This document shows positions 1-7,750 of a stretch of DNA of 64,000 nucleotides, piece by piece (the first letter of the stretch is position 1; every line of letters starts with the position of its first letter). The notes under the pieces were generated by a model. That model saw nothing but the letters and a program-made list of their open reading frames with translations, was not told the origin of the DNA and did no database searches. Where the stretch lies: assembly GCA_023390655.1 (NCBI GenBank), contig JAEWCL010000003.1, positions 124,001 through 188,000 of the forward strand, in the 5' to 3' direction. The translations under genes were made by a program, and so were the position numbers. Origin of the DNA: Bacillota bacterium (GTDB taxonomy: Bacteria; Bacillota; Clostridia; Christensenellales; CAG-138).

Positions 1-1962
1 GATATCGCCCGCTGCTTTGTCAGCGACGAGGAGGTGGCAGACGCCGCCTCTCCGGAGCTTGCATCGATCAGAAGGCAGATGCGCATCGTCAACGAGCGCG
101 CACGGGAAAAGCTCAACAACATGGTCAAAAGCACCACGTTCCAAAAATATTTGCAGGAGCCCATCATCACCATCCGCAACGGGCGGTTTGTGCTGCCGGT
201 GAAGCAGGAAGCAAGGCAGTATGTGCCGGGCCTGGTGCACGATCAATCGGGCAGCGGGGCGACGCTGTTTATCGAGCCCATGGCCGTGGTGGAGCTTGGC
301 AACGAATATAAGCGCCTCATCGGCATGGAGCAGGAAGAGATCGAGCGCGTTTTAGCGTCGCTGACCGCCATGGTGGAGCCGTATGCGGATGAATTGTATG
401 AAAGCATCGCCATCTTGGGCGAGCTTGATCTGATATTCGCGAAAGCCATGCTCTCGCGGGAAATGCGCGCCATCCGCCCGGCGATCGCGCCCCATGCGCC
501 CATCCGGATCGTTTCCGGCAGGCACCCGCTTATCCCCGCGGAGCGTGTCGTGCCAATAGACGTCTGGCTCAACGACGCGTTTCAGACGCTCATCGTCACC
601 GGCCCCAACACGGGCGGCAAGACGGTCACGCTAAAAACCATCGGCCTGTTTACGCTGATGGCACAGGCGGGGCTGTTTGTGCCCGCCGCGGAGGGCACGA
701 AGCTGTGCGCGTTCAGAGAGGTGTTTGCGGACATCGGGGATGAGCAGAGTATTGAACAGAGCCTTTCCACCTTTTCTTCGCATATGAAGAATATCGTGCG
801 CATCCTGGAGCAGGCGGATGGAGACTCGCTTGTGCTGCTCGACGAGCTTGGTGCGGGCACAGATCCCGTGGAGGGCGCGGCGCTTGCCATGAGTATACTC
901 GAGACCCTGCATGCGCGCGGCTGTGTGACGGCGGCGACGACGCATTACAGCGAAATCAAAGCCTTTGCACTCACGCATGCGGGCATGGAAAACGCCTCCA
1001 TGGAATTTGATGTGGACAGGCTTGCGCCGACCTACCGTGTGTTTGTGGGCATTCCCGGAAAATCCAACGCGTTTGAAATCGCGCAGCGGCTCGGGCTTTC
1101 GCTGGACGTGATCGAGCATGCGCGCGCTTTCTTAAAGCAGGAGGACGTGCAGTTTGAGGACGTGATCCAGAGCGCACAGAGCCAGCGCCAGCACGCGGAG
1201 CAGGAAAAGCAGCAGGCAACGCTTCTGCGCTATGAAACGGAGCGGCTGCGCAGTGAACTTGAGACGGAGAAGAAGCGGCTCGAAAGCGAAAAGGCGGCGC
1301 TCAGAGCCAAGGCCAAGGAAGAAGCGCGCCAGATTGTGCGCCAATCCCGTGAGGAAATGGAACAAATCATTACCGACCTGCGTTCCTTAAAGGGGCTGGA
1401 CATGCGGCAGGTGGAGCGCGCCATCCAACATGCGCGCGACGCTGCGCGCAAGCGCGAGGAAGCGCTCTTAGACCCCCTTGCGCAGCAGGAGCAGAAGGGG
1501 GCGGCGCCCAAATCCGTGCGCCCCGGCGACCGCGTGCGTTTGGTGAACATCGGCCAGAACGCCACGGTATTGAAGGAGGCTGACAGCAAGGGCGAGGTAC
1601 AGGTGCAGGCAGGCGTCATCAAAATGATGGCCAGGCTTTCGGATATCCGCTTAATTGAAGAAACCGTAAAGCCCGCCTCCGCAAGCGCAAAGCTGACGCT
1701 TGATCCCACGCGCGAGCCCGCGGGGCTCTCGCTTGATGTGCGTGGCAAGCTGGTGGATGAAGCGCTCATGGAAGTGGACCGATACTTGGACGATGCGGTG
1801 CTCAGCGGCCGTATCGAGGTGCAGATCATCCACGGCAAGGGCACGGGCGCGCTCAGAAAGGGTATACAGGATTATCTGCGGCGGCATGCAAAGGTGAAGA
1901 CATTTCGCCTGGGCAACTATGGCGAGGGCGACGCGGGCGTGACGGTTGTAACGCTCAAATAG
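1..1962 (+). CDS. mutS2: Endonuclease MutS2, 5' end cut by window
   Basis: The reading frame is open from base 1, and 653 residues are visible, so roughly the first 130 residues of a usual MutS2 (about 785) lie outside the window. The ATPase domain has a Walker A motif, GPNTGGKT, encoded near base 601, followed by a DELGAGTDP Walker B/D-loop and the conserved TTHYSEIK segment. A charged coiled coil follows at about bases 1140-1480. The C-terminus is an Smr nuclease domain with LDVRG and HGKGTG motifs. MutS2 proteins bind branched DNA or collided ribosomes (RqcU activity in Bacillus) and are not mismatch-repair MutS. Family assignment is secure; which role dominates here cannot be told. No strong U-rich terminator is seen after it. 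Confidence 0.95.
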   Translation, partial: DIARCFVSDEEVADAASPELASIRRQMRIVNERAREKLNNMVKSTTFQKYLQEPIITIRNGRFVLPVKQEARQYVPGLVHDQSGSGATLFIEPMAVVELGNEYKRLIGMEQEEIERVLASLTAMVEPYADELYESIAILGELDLIFAKAMLSREMRAIRPAIAPHAPIRIVSGRHPLIPAERVVPIDVWLNDAFQTLIVTGPNTGGKTVTLKTIGLFTLMAQAGLFVPAAEGTKLCAFREVFADIGDEQSIEQSLSTFSSHMKNIVRILEQADGDSLVLLDELGAGTDPVEGAALAMSILETLHARGCVTAATTHYSEIKAFALTHAGMENASMEFDVDRLAPTYRVFVGIPGKSNAFEIAQRLGLSLDVIEHARAFLKQEDVQFEDVIQSAQSQRQHAEQEKQQATLLRYETERLRSELETEKKRLESEKAALRAKAKEEARQIVRQSREEMEQIITDLRSLKGLDMRQVERAIQHARDAARKREEALLDPLAQQEQKGAAPKSVRPGDRVRLVNIGQNATVLKEADSKGEVQVQAGVIKMMARLSDIRLIEETVKPASASAKLTLDPTREPAGLSLDVRGKLVDEALMEVDRYLDDAVLSGRIEVQIIHGKGTGALRKGIQDYLRRHAKVKTFRLGNYGEGDAGVTVVTLK

Positions 1963-2084
1963 AAAACAGACACCAATCCCTGGTCAAGTCCGCAGGGCCT
2001 GACCGGGGATGTCAATTACGGCAAAACTGCAAAATTCATAGTAAGTTTTTTCTTTTGCAGGCGTTTGGAAAAGAGGAGTATGTT

Positions 2085-2519
2085 ATGATACTGGTGAGCG
2101 CATGCCTGTGCGGCGTACACTGCCGTTACGATGGAAAGGCGAAGCCTGATGAAGAAGTCATTGCCTTGCTGCAGGCAGGGCAGGCGATTCCTGTTTGCCC
2201 GGAGCAACTGGGCGGGCTGCCGGTGCCAAGGCCTCCTGCGGAGATCATAGAGGGGGATGGGGCGGCGGTGCTCAATGGCGTTGCCCGCGTTTTTAACCGC
2301 TTGGGGCAGGATGTGACGGAGGCGTTCATCGCGGGCGCTGAGGAAACGCTCCTGCTCGCCCGTCTATCGGGCGCAGAGAAGGCAATACTCAAAGCGAACA
2401 GCCCATCGTGCGGCGCGGGCGTCATTTATGACGGCACATTCTCCGGCGGCACCCGTGCGGGGGACGGCGTGGCTTCGGCGCTGCTCAAGAAAAACGGCAT
2501 AGAGGTGGAGGCGCGCTGA
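2085..2519 (+). CDS. DUF523 family protein
   Basis: This 144-residue protein matches DUF523. It opens with ILVSACLCG and contains CPEQLGGLPVPRPPAEI and a KANSPSCG motif, the cysteine-containing signatures of that family. The biochemical role is not established; the conserved cysteines suggest metal or Fe-S binding, which is inference. The ATG at 2085 is chosen because AGAGGAG lies about six bases upstream; an in-frame TTG at 2055 lacks a ribosome binding site. It stands alone between mutS2 and a two-component system. Confidence 0.85.
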   Translation: MILVSACLCGVHCRYDGKAKPDEEVIALLQAGQAIPVCPEQLGGLPVPRPPAEIIEGDGAAVLNGVARVFNRLGQDVTEAFIAGAEETLLLARLSGAEKAILKANSPSCGAGVIYDGTFSGGTRAGDGVASALLKKNGIEVEAR

Positions 2520-2617
2520 CCAAAGCGTTCCTGGGCTTTTCAGGCGGCTTCCCCGCGCTGTGCGAGAAAAGAAAGAAATTGCCCCGAATGCGGGGCTTTA
2601 TCAGGAGGGATACGCCT

Positions 2618-3304
2618 GTGGAAAACAACACGATACTGGTCATTGACGACGACAGGAATATACTTGAAATCATCAAGCTCTACCTCAATAAGGAAGGATA
2701 TTCCGTGCAGGTGGGCGAACGCGGAGATACTGCGCTCACGTTGTTCCGGGAAACAAAACCGGCGCTTGTGGTGCTCGACGTCATGCTGCCCGGCATAGAC
2801 GGGTGGAAGGTGTTGCACCAGCTTCGCGAGGAAAGCGATGTGCCCGTGATCATGCTCACCGCGAAGAACGACACGCTTGACCGGGTGCAGGGGCTTGACC
2901 TTGGCGCTGACGATTATATGTCAAAGCCTTTTGACGCAAAGGAACTGTTGGCGCGCATCAAGGCGGTATTGCGCCGCTCTGCAGCGCCGGAAGCAGAGCG
3001 CATTGTCACATTCCCCGGGCTTACGGTATCATTGGAAAACTATGCCGTCACGCTGGACGAGAAGGCCATAGAAATGCCGCCCAAGGAAATTGAGCTTCTT
3101 TATTTCCTGGCCTCCCATGAAAACAAGGTGTTTACCCGCGAGCAGCTGTTGGAGCAGGTGTGGGGGTTTGATTTCTTTGGCGACAGCCGTACGGTGGACG
3201 TGCACGTCAAGCGCATCCGCGAAAAGCTGGGTGAGCGCGAGGTATGGCAGATCAAGACCGTTTGGGGCGTCGGATACAAGTTTGAATCCGCGCGTGACGC
3301 GTAA
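2618..3304 (+). CDS. OmpR/PhoB-family response regulator
   Basis: This 228-residue regulator has an N-terminal receiver domain and a C-terminal winged-helix DNA-binding domain. The acidic pocket is DDD near residues 9-11, the phosphoacceptor is Asp54 (VLDVMLPG), and the conserved lysine is Lys103 (MSKPF). The effector domain shows the PKEIELL and VDVHVKRIREKL motifs of the OmpR class. The GTG start at 2618 is chosen for AGGAGGG eight bases upstream. Its histidine kinase begins 18 bases after the stop and an HtrA protease follows. This order resembles WalR-WalK-HtrA cell-envelope loci, but the absence of WalH/WalI-like genes makes orthology uncertain. Confidence 0.93.
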   Translation: MENNTILVIDDDRNILEIIKLYLNKEGYSVQVGERGDTALTLFRETKPALVVLDVMLPGIDGWKVLHQLREESDVPVIMLTAKNDTLDRVQGLDLGADDYMSKPFDAKELLARIKAVLRRSAAPEAERIVTFPGLTVSLENYAVTLDEKAIEMPPKEIELLYFLASHENKVFTREQLLEQVWGFDFFGDSRTVDVHVKRIREKLGEREVWQIKTVWGVGYKFESARDA

Positions 3305-3322
3305 CAAACAAGACAGGACGCG

Positions 3323-4909
3323 ATGAGGAAGGATTTTTTCAAAACGCTGTTTTCCCGCATGCTGTCCACATATTTGGCCGTTATCCTTGGTTTGCTGCTG
3401 CTGGTGGGGGTAACGGTTTCCAATATGTTTAAAAACCAGTATCTGCAGGAAGAAGAGCAGTCCTTAAGGCGGGAAGCAGAAAAAATCAACACGATCCTCA
3501 TAGAAAAATATGTCTATAAAGGCGAAAAACGCGGTGTTGCCGAGGAAGAGCTCAAGACCATTGCGCGAAAATACGATGGGCTTATTCAGGTGGTCGACTC
3601 TTTGGGCAACAGCGTCTCGTTCTATGACAATGTGGAGTCTGAAAAAAAATGGGGGGCCTTTGTGGAAGCGCCCACGCGTACCGAGGAGGGCAATCCTGTC
3701 AGCGTGACGTTGTCCAGCCTTACCATATTCCCGGGGGAAAGCGCCGTCAAATTCCAGCGCAAGGGCCTTTTTAATTTTGACAATCGCGCAAAGGTCATGC
3801 TCAACGCGGAAGGCGTTCTGATCGACAATGTGTTTTCCGGCATGACGGACATGCCGACCATGACGCTGTTGCGCGCAGTCATCAAGAGCGACGGTACGCC
3901 GGACGGCGTGATGATGATGCACCTTGATATGAGTGCGGTCAACGCCTCTATTACCAAAGTATATCTTGACGTACTGCTGACCGCGCTGATGGCCGTGGCG
4001 GCGGCGGTGCTTGTAGTGTACTACCTGACCACCCATATCACAAAACCCATTACGGACATGAATACGACCGTGCGGCGCTACTCCAAGGGGGAGTTTGAAA
4101 TACGCCTTGATGATTCGGGTTCCGACGAAGTGGCGCAGCTTGCAAAAAGCTTCAACGTGATGGCAAACGAATTGAACGATCTGGAGCAGATGCGAAGAAG
4201 TCTTGTCGCAAACGTCAGCCATGAGTTGCGGTCTCCGCTGACGTCCATCGGCGGGTTTTTGGAAGCCATACAGGACGGCACCATCCCAACTGAAAAGCAC
4301 CGGGAATACCTGGATCTTGTCCTTGCGGAAACAAGGCGCATGACCGGTATGGTTAACAACCTTCTTGATCTTGCGCGCATCGACAGCGGGCAGTTTGCGT
4401 TAAAGCGCAGCCGGTTTGATATCAATGAGCTTGCGCTGAGGACGCTTGTCACGTTTGAGGCGCGCGTGAATCAGAAAAAGCTCGATGTCGGGCTACATCT
4501 GCACAAGCCCAACCTGTTTGTGGAGGCGGATGCGGACCAGATTGCGCAGGTGCTCAGAAACCTCATCGACAATGCCATTAAATTTTCCCCGGAAGGTCGG
4601 GAACTTACAATCGGCACCCGGCTTGTAGACCGGCGGATTGCGCAGATTTGGGTGCAGGACCATGGCTGCGGGATTCCGGAGGAGGACGTGCCGCATGTGT
4701 TTGAACGGTTTTATAAAGCGGAAAAGGCGCATACGCCCTCCGCGCAGAGCGGAACGGGGTTGGGACTTTCCATCGTACGGAGTATAATAGATCAACACGG
4801 GCAGGATATTTGGGTGGAGAGCAAGCCCGGTACAGGGACGCGTTTTACGTTTACATTAAAGCATAGCCCTGCGCTGCTAAAGCCAAGGCATGAAAAGAAA
4901 GACGGTTAA
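3323..4909 (+). CDS. HAMP-containing sensor histidine kinase
   Basis: The 528-residue membrane kinase is the partner of the preceding response regulator. It has a membrane helix at about residues 13-35, an extracellular sensor of about 175 residues, a second helix near 214-236, then HAMP, HisKA and HATPase domains. The phosphoacceptor is His300 in VSHELRSPL. The ATP-binding N box is NLIDNAIKFSP, G1 is DHGCGIP and G2 is GTGLGLSI. The sensor has no obvious PAS signature and its ligand is unknown. The tail after the kinase core is short and basic. WalK-like or PhoR-like envelope sensing is inferred from architecture and from the adjacent HtrA gene. Confidence 0.93.
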   Translation: MRKDFFKTLFSRMLSTYLAVILGLLLLVGVTVSNMFKNQYLQEEEQSLRREAEKINTILIEKYVYKGEKRGVAEEELKTIARKYDGLIQVVDSLGNSVSFYDNVESEKKWGAFVEAPTRTEEGNPVSVTLSSLTIFPGESAVKFQRKGLFNFDNRAKVMLNAEGVLIDNVFSGMTDMPTMTLLRAVIKSDGTPDGVMMMHLDMSAVNASITKVYLDVLLTALMAVAAAVLVVYYLTTHITKPITDMNTTVRRYSKGEFEIRLDDSGSDEVAQLAKSFNVMANELNDLEQMRRSLVANVSHELRSPLTSIGGFLEAIQDGTIPTEKHREYLDLVLAETRRMTGMVNNLLDLARIDSGQFALKRSRFDINELALRTLVTFEARVNQKKLDVGLHLHKPNLFVEADADQIAQVLRNLIDNAIKFSPEGRELTIGTRLVDRRIAQIWVQDHGCGIPEEDVPHVFERFYKAEKAHTPSAQSGTGLGLSIVRSIIDQHGQDIWVESKPGTGTRFTFTLKHSPALLKPRHEKKDG

Positions 4910-4983
4910 AAAAACTGTGCCCGGATTTCCATCGGATGCGCATAGAAAGAATTTGCGGCATGCAGATAAAGAAGGAGAGCGCC

Positions 4984-6270
4984 ATGAATTACGAGAGCTA
5001 CTATGAGAATATGAACAATCCGTACGATCCGCAGCCGCCGCGGAATTCAGGCGGCCGGATTGCACTTTTGCTGATTGTGGTGGCGGCGGTGTTTCTCATC
5101 ATCGGCATGCTGCTTGCGGGACTGATACAGTCTGCAAGCCAACCCTATGCGCCCTTGCCGGAGCACACACCTTCGGGAACGAGCGCGCCAAGGGTAACGC
5201 CGCAGGCTTCGCCAACGCCGGCGCCAACGGAGCGTCCCATGGTGGATTTGGATGGCATGGCGCCGTTCCTGCCCGCGCAGGGGAACCCCATACCTGACAT
5301 TGTGGATGCAGTTGCGCCCAGTGTTGTCGGCATACTCAATTATGGGGACGGAGAGGGCGATACGGAGCAGGACCCCGAATCGCTGCTGCAGGGAATGGGC
5401 AGCGGGTTCATCATTTCCTCGGAAGGATATATCCTGACGAACGCGCACGTGGTGGAAAAGGCGAAAAGGCTCGCCGTTACCCTGAGCGATGGTGCGGAAA
5501 TTGCAGCGGAGCTTATCGGGATCGATACCATTTCCGACGTTGCGGTTGTAAAGATTGACCGCGCGGGCATCAAGCCCTTAAAGCTTGGCGATTCCGGCAA
5601 TATCCGCGTGGGCGATTATGTGGTGGCCGTGGGCAATCCTCTCGGACGCGGGCTGGAAGGTACGGTCACGATGGGCATCATCAGCTCCAGGGCGCGCTCG
5701 ATCACCATAGGTGATCATACGAATACCTATATCCAGACGGACGCCGCCATCAATGTCGGCAACAGCGGCGGGCCACTGCTGAACATGAGCGGCGAGGTTA
5801 TCGGCATCAATACGGCAAAGACCATCAACGCGGGCTATGATGAATACGGTATGGCCATCACGGCGGAAGGATTGGGCTTTGCGCTCCCCATCAATGATGT
5901 CAGAAAAATTGCGGAGCAGCTGATTACAAAGGGCGTGGTACAGCGCGCGGCATTGGGTGTGCACATTGCAACCCCCACGCAGGAAGAGCTTGCGGCGCAG
6001 GGCCTTTCAAACGGCGTGCTGGTTGTGAGCGTTGTGCGCGGCGGCCCCGCGAGCGTTGCGGGCCTAAAGCCGGGCGATATCATTACCGCCTGCGACAATA
6101 TCCGCATTACCGAGCAAAATGAGCTTGCGCAGTATGTCAACGCCAAGCCCATCGGCACAACGATTACGTTGAATGTCTCACGCGATGGCGAAGAAAAGAC
6201 GCTGACCGTGAGCCTGGTGGATATGTCCGGCCTTGACTACAACGATATCGATACGCTCGACGAAGAATAA
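4984..6270 (+). CDS. HtrA/DegP-like trypsin-fold protease with PDZ domain
   Basis: This 428-residue protein has a short cytoplasmic N-terminus, one membrane helix near residues 20-42, and a Pro/Thr-rich linker. A trypsin-like domain follows, with catalytic His155 (TNAHVV), Asp185 (SDVAVV) and Ser261 (GNSGGPLLN), and a C-terminal PDZ domain (GPASVAGLKPGDII). It would act on misfolded or regulatory proteins outside the membrane. The start at 4984 follows AAGGAG; an upstream in-frame ATG at 4936 has no site. It lies 74 bases after the kinase gene and may be co-transcribed. The rho-independent terminator at 6292 closes the unit. Confidence 0.94.
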   Translation: MNYESYYENMNNPYDPQPPRNSGGRIALLLIVVAAVFLIIGMLLAGLIQSASQPYAPLPEHTPSGTSAPRVTPQASPTPAPTERPMVDLDGMAPFLPAQGNPIPDIVDAVAPSVVGILNYGDGEGDTEQDPESLLQGMGSGFIISSEGYILTNAHVVEKAKRLAVTLSDGAEIAAELIGIDTISDVAVVKIDRAGIKPLKLGDSGNIRVGDYVVAVGNPLGRGLEGTVTMGIISSRARSITIGDHTNTYIQTDAAINVGNSGGPLLNMSGEVIGINTAKTINAGYDEYGMAITAEGLGFALPINDVRKIAEQLITKGVVQRAALGVHIATPTQEELAAQGLSNGVLVVSVVRGGPASVAGLKPGDIITACDNIRITEQNELAQYVNAKPIGTTITLNVSRDGEEKTLTVSLVDMSGLDYNDIDTLDEE

Positions 6271-6291
6271 AAGCATCAAACGGAACCCGCA

Positions 6292-6325
6292 AAAAGCCGG
6301 ATCGACTGATCCGGCTTTTGCTGTT
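6292..6325 (+). terminator. Intrinsic terminator after the htrA-like gene
   Basis: A perfect 12-base-pair stem (6292-6303 pairing with 6308-6319, loop GACT) ends in TTTT and then a T-rich stretch. It separates the two-component/htrA unit from the ECF sigma operon. Confidence 0.85.
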
Positions 6326-6346
6326 TCTGGAAAGTTTGTGTGAGAA

Positions 6347-6372
6347 TGCAACAATACCTTTTGTTGCGCGTC
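6347..6372 (+). promoter_or_regulatory. Putative ECF sigma promoter (TGCAAC-N16-CGTC)
   Basis: TGCAAC at 6347-6352 is followed after exactly 16 bases by CGTC at 6369-6372. This is the AAC / CGTC layout typical of ECF promoters, which are usually autoregulatory. It lies about 40 bases upstream of the ECF sigma start. Related copies occur at 7694 and 17972, supporting a shared regulon. Assignment rests on pattern only. Confidence 0.6.
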
Positions 6373-6413
6373 AAATAAGAAAGGACAGCTGTAAACGGGT
6401 TGGGGGGTGCGGA

Positions 6414-6929
6414 ATGGAAGGGCTTGAGACGCTGTACCGTTCTTATGCAAGGACGGTATATTGGGTGGCATATGGGATGCTGCATGACCGTGAGGCGGCG
6501 AGCGATGTGACGCAGACGATATTTTTGCGCGCAATCGGCCATATGCGCACCATAGCGGGCCTGCGGGAATATCAGCAAAAGGCATGGCTGTGCAGCGCTG
6601 CAAAAAACGCCAGCCTTGATTTGCTGCGCAAGTACAAGCGAGAGATGTCATTTGAAGAGCTGCCGGAGGCGGAGGGTAACTACGATCCTTCAGGGCTGCC
6701 GGAAGCGGAACTGATCAATGCGGAACAGCACGAGGTGCTGGCCGCTCTGGTGGATAACCTGCCGGAAGCGTACAGGCAGCCGATCCTGCTTTATTATTTT
6801 GCGGAATTGGGCCAGCAGGAGATTGCGAGGACCCTTTCGCTCAATGAAAGCACGCTGCGTTCCCGGTTGCACCGGGCCAAAGCGATGCTTCTACATGCCA
6901 TAGAGAAAGGAGGCGTGCTGCATGGATAA
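6414..6929 (+). CDS. ECF-type RNA polymerase sigma factor
   Basis: This 171-residue sigma factor has region 2 (YWVAYGMLHDREAASDVTQ) and a region 4 helix-turn-helix (LPEAYRQPILLYYFAELGQQ, then LSLNESTLRSRLHRAK). No other sigma-70 regions are present, so it is an ECF-type factor. The ATG at 6414 begins MEGLETLYRSYA, the usual start of region 2; the ribosome binding site is a weak G-rich stretch. Its last eight bases overlap the start of the membrane-protein gene downstream, an arrangement typical of a sigma factor and its anti-sigma. A matching ECF promoter at 6347 suggests autoregulation. Confidence 0.9.
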   Translation: MEGLETLYRSYARTVYWVAYGMLHDREAASDVTQTIFLRAIGHMRTIAGLREYQQKAWLCSAAKNASLDLLRKYKREMSFEELPEAEGNYDPSGLPEAELINAEQHEVLAALVDNLPEAYRQPILLYYFAELGQQEIARTLSLNESTLRSRLHRAKAMLLHAIEKGGVLHG

Positions 6930-7683
6930 ACTGGATCGTATTTTAAAAAACAGCGCCCATAGGGCGACAGACGCTCTCCCTCTGGACGGCATGTGGGAAA
7001 GCCTCCAAAAGGCGGCGCAGGCAAGGCGGCAAAGAAGGAAGCTGCTGCTGCGCCAAGTTTCCATGGCGGCCATGCTGGTGGTGGGGCTGGGTGCGGGCAT
7101 TGTGCTGGGCCGTTCGCCCTTGCTTCCGCCGACGTATGCCATTGTAGAGCCGCCCGCACCTATTGAATCCATCCCGGATTCTACAGTAGTCGACCCGCCG
7201 GGCGATCCGGAAGTACCGGATGTTATCGTAATAGACCCGCCAAAGACGGATCCCGGAACGCCGGAGGAAGTATTTGTAGAAATGCGTGAGTTCAAACATC
7301 TTCCCCAAACGGGCAGCATCAAAGACCTGCTGCCCGGCTGGCTGCCCGATGTGCTGCAAGATCAACGTCTTACACAGGACGTTCCCGAAAACCGCTGGAT
7401 GCTGGAAGGTTCGGACACAGACCAATTCTTCACTTTGGGTGTGGTCAGCCAAGGCAATATACAGGCAATGTTTAATGAAAGGGAGAACCTCCTGCCTGAA
7501 GGCATCACTGCGGAAACGTTGCCGGTGGGAACAGGCGTGCTGCTGCGCTTTGCGGAAGATGAAGGGCCCATTTTCCGGGAGATGTGGTACCTGCGCACGG
7601 GGGACTATTCCTATGCTGAGTGCATCGTGGATGGCCTTCTCCCGGAAGATGTGCTTAAGATCATAGATAATTTAGGAAAATAG
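6922..7683 (+). CDS. Putative anti-sigma factor, single-pass membrane protein
   Basis: The 253-residue protein has a basic cytoplasmic N-terminal segment of about 45 residues (QARRQRRKLLLRQ) and a membrane helix near residues 46-66. A Pro/Asp-rich linker and an extracellular domain of about 120 residues follow. The N-terminal segment lacks the HxxxCxxC zinc anti-sigma motif. Its role as the anti-sigma of the overlapping ECF gene is inferred from position and topology. The outer domain (LPGWLPDVLQDQ and YLRTGDYSYAECIVDG) resembles DUF4367-like sensor domains, but only loosely. The gene ends 16 bases before the hairpin at 7700. Confidence 0.65.
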   Translation: MDKLDRILKNSAHRATDALPLDGMWESLQKAAQARRQRRKLLLRQVSMAAMLVVGLGAGIVLGRSPLLPPTYAIVEPPAPIESIPDSTVVDPPGDPEVPDVIVIDPPKTDPGTPEEVFVEMREFKHLPQTGSIKDLLPGWLPDVLQDQRLTQDVPENRWMLEGSDTDQFFTLGVVSQGNIQAMFNERENLLPEGITAETLPVGTGVLLRFAEDEGPIFREMWYLRTGDYSYAECIVDGLLPEDVLKIIDNLGK

Positions 7684-7693
7684 TCCTGATTTT

Positions 7694-7720
7694 TGCAACA
7701 AAAGCCCTCCTCCCTCCGTC
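7694..7720 (+). promoter_or_regulatory. Putative ECF promoter (TGCAAC-N17-CGTC) inside a hairpin
   Basis: TGCAAC at 7694-7699 is followed after 17 bases by CGTC at 7717-7720. The motif matches the autoregulatory candidate at 6347 apart from a spacer one base longer. The predicted transcription start, about 7726-7728, falls in the loop of the hairpin at 7700-7749, so transcripts from it would lack the 5' arm. Confidence 0.5.
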
Positions 7721-7750
7721 ACTACTTTGACGGAAGAAGGAGGGCTTTTT
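7700..7750 (+). terminator. Long hairpin: terminator that sequesters the next ribosome binding site
   Basis: Bases 7700-7721 pair with 7728-7749 over 22 positions with only two mismatches and a six-base loop, ending in CTTTTT. It should terminate transcripts from the sigma/anti-sigma operon. The 3' arm contains GGAGGG (7739-7744), the ribosome binding site of the ATG at 7751, so read-through transcripts would have that site paired. Confidence 0.75.

Noticed and set aside
1970..2016. Imperfect inverted repeat after mutS2 (CCCTGGTCA with TGACCGGGG)
   Set aside because: Mismatches and the absence of a U tract make it too weak to call a terminator.
2581..2596. Short GCCCCG/CGGGGC hairpin before the response regulator
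   Set aside because: The stem has only six base pairs with a short downstream T run and lies in the leader; it was not strong enough to annotate.
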